Part shown: positions 47,734 through 58,937 of the stretch, piece by piece
How positions within the stretch are numbered: position 1 is the first letter of the stretch
Layout: each line of letters begins with the position of its first letter
Assembly (NCBI GenBank): GCA_008477525.1
Contig: SPDT01000007.1
Coordinates: 2,666,001 to 2,730,000 of the forward strand
From: Hypomyces perniciosus
Lineage: Eukaryota > Ascomycota > Sordariomycetes > Hypocreales > Hypocreaceae
Reading direction: 5' to 3'
DNA length: 64,000 nucleotides
The notes under the pieces: model-generated
Database searches by the model: none
Seen by the model: only the letters and a program-made list of their open reading frames with translations
Told to the model about the DNA's origin: nothing
Translations under genes and position numbers: made by a program

Positions 47734-50700
47734 AGGGGGAGTCAATAAATGATATCTTGTGAGTTCAGCTATGGCAAAACAATTGGGATGTGATGACTTC
47801 GAGCTCATGGATCACCAGGTACTTCATACTTCGTACACGCAACTCGAAAGATATCTGCTGGCACGGCCGAGTTGAATCCCAAGACAACGAGTAAGATCCT
47901 GTGCCCGTACTTCGTATACGCTTGACTATCACATTGATTGGTACGCATGTTCACAAGCGACGAGTCGCATTAACTGGCCAAAAATAACGGTCGAAGATGG
48001 ATGTTGACTGAGACACATGCAGGTGGATGGCATATCAGATTGGCCAACGGGCAGACAATCGGTTCAGCAAACTCAATCGCGTGTCTCTTGCAGGTACGCA
48101 GCCACACCGTTGATTAGACCCGAACGCCAACGGTCCTGCTGACACTCCACAGACGCCGTGCAAACACACTTCACCCAAGGCCTGGCCAGGGGATGTATCC
48201 ATGGGGGCTGGGGAATGGTTGCATGCAAGAAGGCGATGAGCTGGAGCGCGGTAAATTGCGAGGTGGTACGGAGTAGGAGCTGTTTGTTTGCGTTTGACCA
48301 GAGAAGTTCCAAGCTCTCCTCGGATCGGCCGAATAAGAACATGTTGAATGGGACAGGGTCATCAATGCAGGAATTTCAAGAAACGTTCCGACAAGCTCAG
48401 TTCATAGAGAGTACGAGTAGTAAGTAATACAACGTGGTCCCGCTGGCTGGCGCTCATGGGTAATGGTTGTGCTTGCTTTTTGTCTCAGTTGGTGAGCTCT
48501 CCACGAGGCCGAACGGGAATTAATATCAGATGGGATCTAAGATGGAAAATATCGATCAGTCGGGAGTTGTCTGTGCTAACCATGGCATTTGGGGGTCGGC
48601 ATCTCCCTATCAGCCCAGTGGACTGGCTGTATTGTGGTGTCAAGACAGCGGGAGATGATTCGATGTCAGCGCCACAGCCAAAGTCTCAGAGTCAGGCCAT
48701 TATTGCAGCTAGGCTCGCTAGGCACTGCCAGCCAGGCACCAGGTTTGTCTCCTATAGGGCCATTGCCCAAGCCGATGCGAGGGCGTGAGTCCATCTTCAT
48801 ATACCGTTGGGCGGACGGGCACTTCCGAGTCGTTTTTTTTTTTTTTTTTTTTTTTTTTGGCGGCGACATCCCCCATTCCTAACGGCTGGCTGTTGTCAAC
48901 AGGCTTGGCGAGCAAACATGGTGTCGGCAGCCAAATACGCTCCTATCAGCCTGGCCCCTGGTCCAGACCCAGCCCACACCTGCGCGGAGGATCACCGACA
49001 TCAAGCGCCTCCTCTGCCCACTCCCAGCGCGAAAAGGTCAGAGAAGCGGATGCTCCATAATAGTGGATGTGCACTCGGCACCGAGCGAACAGGTCGACCT
49101 GCTGGCTGCGGGACCGGACCTGCACAGCGTCTTCCATCGCTTCGATGGCCTTGTGTGTGCGTGTGGGTATGGATGCGGATGAGGGCCAACAAGCGGTATG
49201 GTGGTGTCGTCGATGGCGATGCAGCAGACTAGGTAGGTAGGGTGCGGTTGCAACGGCGCGGCCTGATGGTTATGCCGCTGAAAGAGGAGGGGGTGCGTGC
49301 AGACGCGGACGCAGAAGTAGATGCAGACAGAGCGTTGAGGCCGGCTTCAGTAGCACTGGTACGAAGTAGTCATAGTATGTAGTGTGCATGCTCGTACATA
49401 CAGGCTAAAGGGCGCCTGATTAGTGTGTCAAGTAGTGGTGATGAGCAGTTTCATGGATGCAGAACCATCCCAAAACGACAACGGGAGAGAGCAGCAAACA
49501 CGGAAAAGTCATGCCATTCTCTCTCCTCTCTTATGCTCTGTACGTAAATGGCTTGGTTTTGCCAATTAATGACCTGCCCCATTGGAATAAATCCAGCTCA
49601 CCACCAAAAACTAAAGCCGTGGAACTACTAAACCAGCCGGCAGCAAGCATGGGAGACGGCCAACTACATACAGCGCTGTACTTCGCGAATAGGCACCAAA
49701 TACCTAAGTACCTATTACTGTACATATGGACTTGGTAGATGCTGGTCTACCAACCCAACAGCACACACAAGCAGCGCCGATTTTGGCAGAGAGAGAAAAA
49801 AGGCCAGACACAGACAGCCAGGTGATATTGTCTGATGATGGCGTGGCGGATGCAGCTGTGAATTTTCTTGTTCGAAGTGTGAGACAACAGAATTGGGGAA
49901 ACAAATGAGAAATGATGGCACGCCCATCCATCCTACTAGTAATTCGATAGTACCTCCTCGTGGCCATCACGTGCGTCTGGGGCTACAAGTTGAGGAGGCA
50001 CAACACACAAAGTTCACGTCATATTATAGTCTACAAGAAGCGACCCTTCCCATTCTTCTCATGGTCCCCTTTCAAATCCTCACAGATTACAGAAAAAGCC
50101 CTCTCCTCCGCCCCCGCCTCGCCCTCCATCAACGATTGAAGCTTTCCAGGCTTCCAAGCTTCCTCCATCATGGCCGATCCATTGCCAAATTTGGGTGTGT
50201 GCTTGGGTGCGTGTGTGTGTCCCATCGTGTCATCTGCCGGGGAATAGTCCCAGGTCTTACTAGCACAGGCTATGCAGATCTGCTCTGGACCAGAATACCG
50301 GGTTTAGCCGTTGAAAAAACCGTTGTGCCGCCGGAGACAAGATCGGGTCACTCTAAAATGAGCCAACGACGCCGCAATGCCACCCGCCATTGGCTGCGAC
50401 AGGGGCCCTCCCATGGCTTCTAGGCCAAGGGCTCCGCACAAAACGGTCCAGGTCTGGCTTTGCAGCAGGCCTTCCCACCGGATTCAGCGGGAACCTGGGA
50501 GCCTCTAGTACTCGTAAGAGGGGGGCGACAACAACATGAGAAAACAGCCACCTTGCGTTGGAGCAACACCTCCTATGCGACGAATCAGCTCCCCCGGAGG
50601 CTTGATTTGATCCGCTATGGGACAAACGGTGCGACAGGAGACCGGCTCCCTCTAACGCATTCTTCATGTACGCGCGCTGCTGAGATGTGACATTCTCGTC

Positions 50701-51066
50701 AAAGCGTGAGAAAAGCTTTCTCCACTCCGAATTGTCCACCGACTCAGCCCGTCGTCTCTCTTCTACCACCACCTACGGAGTACTATTACTACTATTAAGG
50801 CTCCCTCTCGTCCAATGTCCCAACACCAGGTTTGGATAACTGACCTGGGCCAGCCGCCGGCAAAAAGCCTTGAAAAAGAGGCTTGCTGAGCTTCTTTTGT
50901 CCAGCGGGGTTATCTAACGGTCTTGCACCACAACTCTCCCGCTGTTATCCATTCTCGGTTGATCGTGCGGGCTGTCTCTCCGATCTCCGCTTGTCGCCCT
51001 CAACAACACAATACAACACAACACATCACAACACACCCGCGGAGGGCCGGACGGCCATCGGATTCA
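47734..51066. other. Gene-poor spacer
   Basis: About 3.3 kb without a supported gene. It contains a run of 26 T (48833-48858), TACGGAGTA copies at 48267 and 50774, and TACGAAGTA copies at 47827, 47908 and 49360. The stretch after about 50880 is CT- and CACA-rich and is probably promoter and leader of the Zn2Cys6 gene. Open frames such as 49893-50423 have random composition. Confidence 0.5.
48833..48858. repeat. Poly-T tract
   Basis: 26 consecutive T residues. It could be a simple-sequence expansion or the poly-A trace of a retroposed sequence on the minus strand; no retroposed gene is seen next to it. Confidence 0.9.
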
Positions 51067-53990
51067 ATGCACTTGACTGAGGAGACAATGGAGGAAAACC
51101 TACAAAGGCAAAGCACCTCTGCACTCACCCGTTCGGCCTGCACAGAATGTCAGCGCAGGAAACAGAAGGTAAGCGCACACTCATCAAGTCAATCCAGGCC
51201 ACGAGCCCTACCCTGTGCGTCTACAGCCCGCACCCACAAGAACGGCAGCAGACAAAAACTTCAGACCTGCTGTTGCAGGTGCACTGATTCTCTTGAAACC
51301 GTCCGTTCATCGTTCTGTTCGTGGCTCTGCCATTTCCTCGCCACACACAGAATATTCTAACATCCCCCATCAGCTCCATCGATCGGCCCCTCTCTTCCTC
51401 ACTCAGTCCAGCATCTCTCTCTCACGCCTCGTCTACTATAACCACCCATAACCACCCTCCTCTCTAACGTATTTAACAGTGCAATCGTGAATTCCCATGC
51501 AACCACTGCCAAAAACGCAAGGTCGCAGACAGGTGTCGCTTTAACACTGTCCTCGATGAAAGGGTGCCGGCGGACCGCAGACGTCCAGTAATCCGGCAGG
51601 AACCAGTCGCACCAGTCGCGCCAGTCGCGCCAGTAGACCTCGCCCACTTTGACACTGAGGAGGACGAAGATTATGGTGATGACGATGACGATGACGATGC
51701 GGACCTCGAGGCCTTAGGGTACTCAGCAAATCACTTCCTCTCACTTGACAATCCGAATCAAGAGGTATGGCTAGAACCCCATGCACCTGATGAAATGTAA
51801 TGGCAAGCTTACTCCTTTCCTAGAAAAGATCCAAGGCTAGTCCAAAGGATGAATACCGCAGAAAACCTGCCGAATGCTCCCAGCTACAGAATGCCCTTCA
51901 AGTTCTTCCGCCAAGACCCTACACTGGTACGTGTATCGAATGGCTTGATTCCTCTGCTTGGCCTCTCGCTGAACAAACTTCTTGCACAGATGCTCTCGTC
52001 CAAAACTTCGTAAGCACCGTCAACTTCCACCACTACATCGTTGACCCAACCACTTTCCTGAAGGAGTACAATCAATGGTGGCAGGACAAGTTTCAGGGCC
52101 AACCGCTCGGGCTTGCATGGACCTCCCTCTTCCTCATGATCTGCGCTTGTTCCGCGCAACACCCTGATTCTCAGCTCCAAAAAAAGCTTGAAGAAGATTA
52201 TGGTGAAACAACCAAAATACTGTCCGAGAAATACCACAGCGCTGGCCGCAATCTCTACAATACCATTCCCGTCGGTAATAGCCATCTGTACACCGTCCAG
52301 CAACTCCTGCACTCATGTTACTGGTTCCAATCGGAGGCCAACTATGTCGAATGCTGGCATGTTCTGACGGCCGGCATCAGGGAGGCGCTGCAGTTAGGTA
52401 AATTGAACAGCTGCTCCAAGGCGTTAGCCAAGACGAACAGCCGGGGCTAATAGAAAGTGTCAAGGAATCCATCAAGAATCCGTGGTTTGTCCAGCTTCTT
52501 CATTTGACAAAGATATGCGGAGAAGAGCCTGGTGCCTCTTAACCACTTGGGACTGGTAAGTGATCACTCGAGTATCTGAGTTGACGGCATTGGGCCTAAT
52601 CGCCTCTTTTTTTTAATATAGGCAAATTACATCCCGTCTTTCGCGACCCCTGATTTTCGATCCCCAAAGGGAGCAGAGAATGGGGCGCGATGTTGAACTG
52701 CCTAGCCTCAACTTGGAGGATTACAGCACTTCTCCCCTTTTGTCCACGAAACTACAAGCCGAGATCATATGGGATCTGTCTCTTCGTTTTGGGCGTCCTG
52801 GTAGCCTGACCACGATTGAGGAAGTCAAGTATTACAAAGCCGCTGTCGACGACCGGATAAAGAGGTTTCCACAGCCATACACCTTTGGCAGCCCAGACAA
52901 AAGCATGGATCTTATGTGGCCATGGATCGCTTTGCATCGATATCGCCTTCACACAGCGAGTATATCGATGATATTGGACCCTATTCGCCCATACCTTGCC
53001 AAGCTAATGACACGGAAGTCGCCCCCTGAAGAGCTGGGCTTACGGCGTGATGGTGTGAGGTATTCCCTGGTACTTCTGAGCAACCTCTTCGAGTTTTTTA
53101 AGTTTTTACACTCCAAAGGTGCCAAGCTCCACACTGTCATACTCTCTATCTTTGATACAGCCGCCCTCCTCTGCACAGCAGTATTGCACGACGGGGACCA
53201 AAGTCTACCGAGGCGCGACGATTGCGTGAAGATGATCGATTCTGCATTGACGTTGTTGAGTAAAATCCACACTGCTACCCCATCGGCTGAGAAGCAGTAC
53301 GAGATACTCGGTCGTCTTTATAAGAGGATCTTGAAGCAGGGTGCTGGTGATAATCACCACAGGAAGCGACCCAGAATGGCGGGGACACCGCAGACAGCAA
53401 CGATCACCAATTCTTCTACGGCCCATACTTCGCCTGTGGCTCACACCTCACCTGGGGCCCAGACATCGCCTGTCACGTATCCGTCACCTGGGAGCCACCA
53501 CTCTCCTAGCTATAGTTCGCCTGCATCTCACAACTCCCCTGTGGCCCATAACTCTCCTGGGCCATACCCACCGTCTGGAGTTTCTCCCCCTCCCAGTCAC
53601 CATCACCAAGTCATGAATGAAACCGTGCCAAACATGATGCAACCAAACAATGCATGGGCTGGCGGAATGCCACCGAACATACAGCCTGTGCAATCATCGT
53701 CCCCGCAATATTACATCAGCGGTGTAGGGTCAGCGTTCGTGCCATCACCCTTGAGCGCCATTTCCAGTGTTGAGGGATCCTTCATTTTATCAACATCCCC
53801 TAGCGGCCCAATGAACATGACACCGGTAGCCATGGCCATGCCTTGCCAGGATTTGATGATGGCTCCCAATGAACAGTACCAAGATCTCAACTTCGGAAAC
53901 ATCACAGAGGCCGATCTCGGCGCGCTGGCTGGATTATGGGATTACAGTAGTCTCAATCTGGACTATGTGGCACCGTACTCTGGACCGTGA
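51067..53990 (+). CDS. Zn2Cys6 fungal transcription factor
   Basis: Six exons: 51067-51168, 51480-51764, 51824-51926, 51990-52397, 52465-52555 and 52622-53990, giving 785 residues. The binuclear zinc cluster is complete after splicing: Cys25, Cys28, Cys35, Cys41, Cys44 and Cys53 (C-x2-C-x6-C-x5-C-x2-C-x8-C). Intron 1 (311 nt, unusually long here) falls inside the finger. An Asp-rich acidic run follows at about residue 105. The middle homology region spans about 150-500, with LPPRPYTDALVQNFVSTVNF, the ALQLGIHQE junction, and FDKDMRRRAWCLLTTWDWQ. The C-terminus has degenerate SP-rich repeats and an acidic end, typical activation regions. Target genes are unknown; no intact metabolic cluster adjoins it. 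The splice joins were chosen to keep frame and conserved blocks. Confidence 0.88.
53417..53580. repeat. Degenerate Ser-Pro repeats in the Zn2Cys6 gene
   Basis: Imperfect in-frame tandem units of 18 to 24 bases encode a series such as HTSPVAHTSPGAQTSP and HNSPVAHNSPG. It lies in the presumed activation region. Confidence 0.7.
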
Positions 53991-56339
53991 GAAAAAGAGA
54001 TCGTCTTATCTGGATTGCAAAGGAGAGTTTATGCCTCCGAGACGAACTGTGGAAGCGCGCTCAGAAGAACTAGCATGGTAACATCAATATCGGAACGTTG
54101 GAACGTCGAACGAAACCAAGAGCATTGAGTTTTGTTAGGACAACAAGCTTAGGATCACTTGGCAACCGATGCCTGATGCGCTTCCAACAGCCCCAGACTG
54201 TCTCCTAATGTAAGGTTGGCAGGGATATGAAGACAAGAAATAGCTGAAGAAACCCACCCTCGACATCTCGCAAACCATCGACTGGAATCGATGACTGGAA
54301 GTGCCTCGGGAGTCTTTCCTACCTGAACAAACTTTTACATAAAGAATCGCATGAAGCATTTGGTGTTGATGGCGGGAATTTGGAAGGAAACGAGACCATG
54401 CCTTTACGTTGATGACTCTCCTTTTCTGTTTTTATTTTTTTTTTATTTTTTTTTTAGGATTCCCTCGGGACTAGTGGCTTACTACATGTTTATACCCTTT
54501 GGCATGATTAGATGTGGCGCCTTATCCTGGCCATGGATGGAAGAATGGCGACATTTAGACAAAAGAATGTGATATGATGACTCTTCTTTGGCTCAAGAAG
54601 ATGTGTCTTTCATGGGAACATTGAATGAAGAAGCATCCCGGTGCATTCTCATCTCACTGGAAGTGAACCTGCAACTGAACTGTGGTTCCCCAAGTGATCG
54701 TTACAAGAGTGAGAGAAGCAGGTACTGGTGTACACGGTCAGTTCATGCAAATAGGGACGGAAAAGACATGGTGGAAGGATTCCAACACCTCGTCATACAA
54801 CAAGACTCCCAGGGAAAGGACAAGTCAAACAGTGCTGGTTGTCGAGAAACACAGGGATTATCCAATTCTTTCCCGTAGAGCCCCCAGCTGCCCTGTAGTC
54901 AGTTTGACCACCATGGGCACTGGCTGATCTTGCTCCGTGGTGTGACCTCTCCAGAGGGACCCGCCCTTAACATCTTGTTGGGACAGCAGGAAAGGCGGAG
55001 GTTCACGACGAACGCCCCACACAAGTAGCTGCAGGCCAGCGGTAAAGTCTTACCTGTGTCTGCATCTCATTCTGGTATGCATTTGCCATGTGTGTTTACT
55101 GTGGAGCTAGATGCAGCACGCGCCGTTGGTGGAGGCGTGGCGAGTCACGACCAGGTGGCAAACAGGCCCCATCGCGACCTGGTATCAAGGGGTAAGAAAG
55201 AGTAGTAACTGCAGCAGTATAGGAGGTAACTTCGAAGAGATTGACAAGACTGTAGAGTGACTAAAGAGAAAACCATTTGCAATATTCGTTCTTCATAGTA
55301 TCCAAGGAAAGGCATATCCCCTCTACGGGGAGGGCGGAGACGCCGAGGCGGAGGCGGAGTCGGCGTCCGGGGCCGGACCCCGCGGCCGCAAAACAAAGTC
55401 TGGAAGCACCGAAAGCTCCACTGGGAAGACCCGATCATGCATTTTGGCTAGGCTATACGGAGCTGTGACATTGTGCAACGTCACTTGCTCATGTGGGCTT
55501 TGTGTTGTAGTTCGGCGCAGGACTGCGGCGGTAGTTCGCCCCAATGGGATAAGGTAAAGGCACCTCATTGCATGTAATGAACACAGCTAAGGGTGTATCC
55601 CGAGGGAGCGTTAAGCAAACGAGTGAGCTGTATGTCTATAGAGAACGCCTTCGGAGCAGCCGGTGACTTAGGTTACCACGAACCGGACTTGTTTAACGAT
55701 GGTGTCCAATGCATCCCTGACACCGTCACACTTGAGTCCGTGGTTCAGGAGGTGAGATCCCTTGGCCTAGCACCGTCATCTGCCACTGAAGGATCGGACG
55801 AATCGCATTATTCTTATACAAAAAATGAAAGAATGAAAGAAGATGAAAACACCACATCCAAGCTAAGATAATGTAAGGAACGATGGGGGGGTGGCCACGC
55901 CCGGAGGAGTTAAGCAACTGCCTAGGCTCCACCTACACTAGGCGAGTTGGTGGAGGGAGAAGACAGCCAGGCTCATAACCTTGATTCTTAGCTCAGCTGG
56001 AGCCAGTGAGTGTCCTTGTCATGAAGCCCCGTCAGGGAATAGTGTTCGTGTTTGGGACCGTCTTTGTTAGTGTATGTATGTGTGATACGCATGTATGAAA
56101 AGGATTGAAGATGCTGAAAGCAGCAGAGTAGATGTGCGACTGGGTGTAAACGTTGGGTAGTTATCGGCAGCATAGGTTCACCAGCCATGTGTGAGTGAGT
56201 TGTGCGGTTCCGCTGATAAAGTTGACGTAGTGGGGTGGATTGCGGCTGGATTTTCGATGCAGCTGAGATGCTAGCCCTTCGTGAACTGGTCTCCAACGTA
56301 GGCAAGGTCCATGGGCACTTGACTATCTGTCCGCTGTGC
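53991..56339. other. Gene-poor spacer downstream of the Zn2Cys6 gene
   Basis: About 2.3 kb. A T-rich tract lies at 54425-54457 and a CG-rich GGCGGAG patch at 55325-55390. Short frames (for example 54588-54878 and 55593-55871 plus) have no recognisable content and no splice partners. I see nothing firm here. Confidence 0.45.
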
Positions 56340-56573
56340 TCAATTGAGTTGTCCAGAAGCGACGGTTGTACTGTCGCCAGCGGCCTCTGCTCTGTGGGGT
56401 TTGGAATACCCTTCTGTGGCCATGTTGATGGGTCGGGAAGTGTGCGTCAGGTAGGCAAGGACTCGTTCATCCGGGGTATAGCTGTTGGCCTGGAGGTTGG
56501 CGAGCATGGTTGTGGACGTAGGAGACGCAGGAGTGCCAGCGTTGCCATTGACATTTCCGTTGGTGCTGTTCAT
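56340..56573 (-). CDS. Candidate small orphan protein
   Basis: A 77-residue minus-strand frame starting MNSTNGNVNGNAGTPASP, polar and Asn/Thr/Ser-rich, with a short conserved-looking segment PDERVLAYLTHTSRPINM. The support is mainly upstream: on the minus strand, about 400 bases before the ATG are pyrimidine-rich with CTTCACAAT and CTAACCTTACC elements, like a fungal core promoter and leader, and the ATG context (CCATAATGAAC) is good. Further exons downstream cannot be excluded. I do not recognise a family. It may be a real small gene or a chance frame. Confidence 0.35.
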   Translation of the reverse strand: MNSTNGNVNGNAGTPASPTSTTMLANLQANSYTPDERVLAYLTHTSRPINMATEGYSKPHRAEAAGDSTTVASGQLN

Positions 56574-57446
56574 TATGGTAAGGTTAGCGCAGGCTTATGG
56601 TAATCTGATGTGTGATTGATAGGCGGGCATAGCATGGGATGGGATGGGGAGGGAGGCGAGTTGTATGCGCATAGTGATATGGCTATGAGCAACTCTGTGA
56701 AGAAGCGGAGGGGGGAAGTGTGAGTAAATCGTCCAAGGGAGGGCTTGCCTGGGCGAGGAGCCTTGCATCGCCTCAGTAGAAGAGGGAGCCGTGTTTCGTA
56801 TTGTGAAGTAGAGGAGCTTGGGGTCCAAGTTGGAGTTGGAATATAAAATTAGAGGTAACAAAGACGGAATGGCCGGATGTATGTGGGTGTATATAGATAG
56901 ATATGATGGGATGAAAGGGACTCGAGGCGAGAGAGACAGAGAGGGGCAGAAACAGCCTGCAGGAAGAGAATGTAGTAGAGTCCGTGGTTAAAGAGGAGGA
57001 AGAGAACTTGGAGGCTAGGTAAAGAATCTCCCGATTGCCGTCGGACCCAAGTCTCAACTTTTAAGTTGAGGAATCGTCAATGTTGATAGGTATGAGGGGG
57101 GAAGAGGAAGTCTTTAAGAAGTCATGGCCTTGCCCCATAGAAGGAGCTCAGGGTTACTCGACGAGCAAGCTACTGGAGACTCGAGAGCACCGTCACCGCC
57201 TATGCATGCGTGTGATGACGATGTGCCATCCGATGGACAAAGCCCAACCCCATCTTGCGGTTCTCTAGGTACAGGGCCAGGCCAGGGCAAGCCAAGGGTG
57301 CAGGTCCTCAGGCCCAGCTAAGACGCCGCATAGTGAAGTGAACATGGAAGCGAACATGGATAGATGGGCGCTTTGATCACGCGCGCAACGGCGCGGGCTC
57401 GTGGCACCAGGCATTACTTGTTCGCATCGTGTATGTTGAGGGTAGC

Positions 57447-57475
57447 AAGTGAGTGAGTGAGTGAGTGAGTGAGTG
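57447..57475. repeat. (AGTG)n microsatellite
   Basis: Seven tandem GAGT/AGTG tetranucleotide units. Confidence 0.9.
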
Positions 57476-57489
57476 GTAAGATAAAAGAG

Positions 57490-57767
57490 TACGGAGTACG
57501 GAGTAGAGAAGCGTGTGTTGAAAGAAGTGGAGTATGTATGAAGTACGTACTTTGTATAGGTAGACACGGTAGGTGTGTACGAAGTACTGGTACTGTGCAT
57601 TGTGTGTTGTTGCAAAACGTCGTCACCTTCTTCTCCCCTTCTAATACTGGCTAAACGCCTATGACGTGATTTTTCCTATAATTTTTTGATTTTTATGAAG
57701 ATCAAATCGATTTTTTGGGTATACTGCAACAACTCCCCCCTGTTCATTGGGTTGTGTGTACTCCGTA
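57490..57767. repeat. Cluster of TACGRAGTA motif copies
   Basis: Two overlapping TACGGAGTA copies at 57490-57505 (reading GTACGGAGTACGGAGTAG), one TACGAAGTA at 57578-57586, and one TACTCCGTA at 57759-57767 that continues as GTAC, making a GTACTCCGTAGTAC dyad. All are outside any gene. Confidence 0.8.
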
Positions 57768-58587
57768 GTACGGGTACCTACACAGTACCTAGGTAGGTCA
57801 AGGGTGTGATGTCTCCGCCAGATATATTCCGAACTAGCTCGTAGATGTACGAGCATTTACGAGCATTGTTTCCAGGTTATTATGTATCTAGCTACGAGTA
57901 TGTAAGTCATGGCACTCTTATCTCTTTTCCCCGCTTCCCATTTTATATAGCAGGTACCTAGGCAATGACAAATACAGCAAGTCTCTATGAACTCCTCGGA
58001 TAATGTAAATACTTTGAGTATCATGCTAATAGGCTTACTTAACTACTATATTCTCGTCGGCGAACTTCACTCCCACTCTGCTTCTCGCCACCGAGACCAC
58101 CAGCTGGCCTTGGCGCAACCGAGACGATGTCATCCTAAGACACTGTGCTGTACATTTTGATAAGAGAAAATCACAATCATTCGTTCATCTGCTTTTCTTT
58201 TCCACTACCCGTCAAGCTCTTTGAATAAAAAAAACAACAAAAAAAGGGCCGACCCAGCTCACCGTCGTGGTGTTTTTAGCAACGGACGGGCTTAGAAAGG
58301 CTAGACCCGAGTTGCCTTGCCAGGGATTATCGTACCATACCTGTTCAGCGGGCGAGGCTGTTGATCTTTCATGACGATATACAGGTCCTGGCCGATTCGT
58401 AGGAGTTTGTGCTGCCTCACGACCCTCTCCCGCCACGTATGGACATGCAGATACTGTGAAAGTAGATCAATCCTTACCCAGGCAGGTACATGCATACTAC
58501 TGCATATTGCTGTGTGACCCTGCGATGCTGTTTATAGATCTCCGCTGAATCTATGGACAATGTATGCTTTCCCCTTTACAGTGACCG

Positions 58588-58595
58588 ATGGAAAC
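58588..58595. repeat. Left target-site duplication of the hAT element
   Basis: The eight bases ATGGAAAC stand immediately left of the left terminal inverted repeat and recur exactly at 62014-62021, immediately right of the other end. Eight bases is the hallmark duplication length of the hAT superfamily. Confidence 0.92.
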
Positions 58596-58619
58596 CAGGC
58601 TGGCGATCCATTCCATTTC
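58596..58619. repeat. hAT left terminal inverted repeat
   Basis: Starts CAGGCTGGCG. It pairs with the right end over 20 bases with one mismatch (C versus G at position 5), then diverges. Confidence 0.9.
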
Positions 58620-58755
58620 CATCCACGCAGCCTTAGCTGAGTGGATGGACGTCCATTTCAGTCAACGTGCAGTGGAATGGGTGGAATGGACGCCCAGAGC
58701 AGTCGCATGGAATGGATGGAAATGGAAATGGATGCGTGGATGGGGTTACCTAAAT
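58596..58755. repeat. Left subterminal repeat array of the hAT element
   Basis: At least eight copies of GGAATGG, GGATGGA or their complements lie in both orientations within 160 bases, for example CCATTTCCATCCA near 58613 and GGAATGGATGGAAATGG near 58710. A matching array is at the other end. Confidence 0.8.
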
Positions 58756-58937
58756 AGGAAAGGTATCGCGCTAATAGATTAGTTACTATATATAGTACTC
58801 ACCACAGTCACTGTAACCATCTCAATGATCACCAAGCAACAAAATTCATTATACAGGATATCTCTCTTATTATACATAATTAAAACAAGCACTTTCTTAA
58901 TGAGCCCAGGCTCTAGCCAGTGCGCTATAAATAAAGT

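Larger units (their letters stand above)
56574..58587. other. Gene-poor spacer left of the hAT element
   Basis: About 2 kb. It contains an AGTG microsatellite (57447-57475), three TACGGAGTA copies (57490, 57497 overlapping, 57759) and a TACGAAGTA copy (57578). An A-rich run lies near 58227-58246. No gene is supported beyond the possible leader of the small frame at its left edge. Confidence 0.5.

Noticed and set aside
48833..48858. Poly-T as the tail of a retroposon on the minus strand
   Set aside because: No retroposon coding sequence or target-site duplication was found beside it.
49893..50423. 176-codon plus-strand frame
   Set aside because: Random composition, no family, no splice signals that extend it.
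51799..51823. Alternative 25 nt intron in the Zn2Cys6 gene giving the frame IKDPRLVQRM
   Set aside because: Too short for a spliceosomal intron, and it breaks the downstream frame; the 59 nt intron 51765-51823 leads into the conserved LPPRPYTDALVQNF block.
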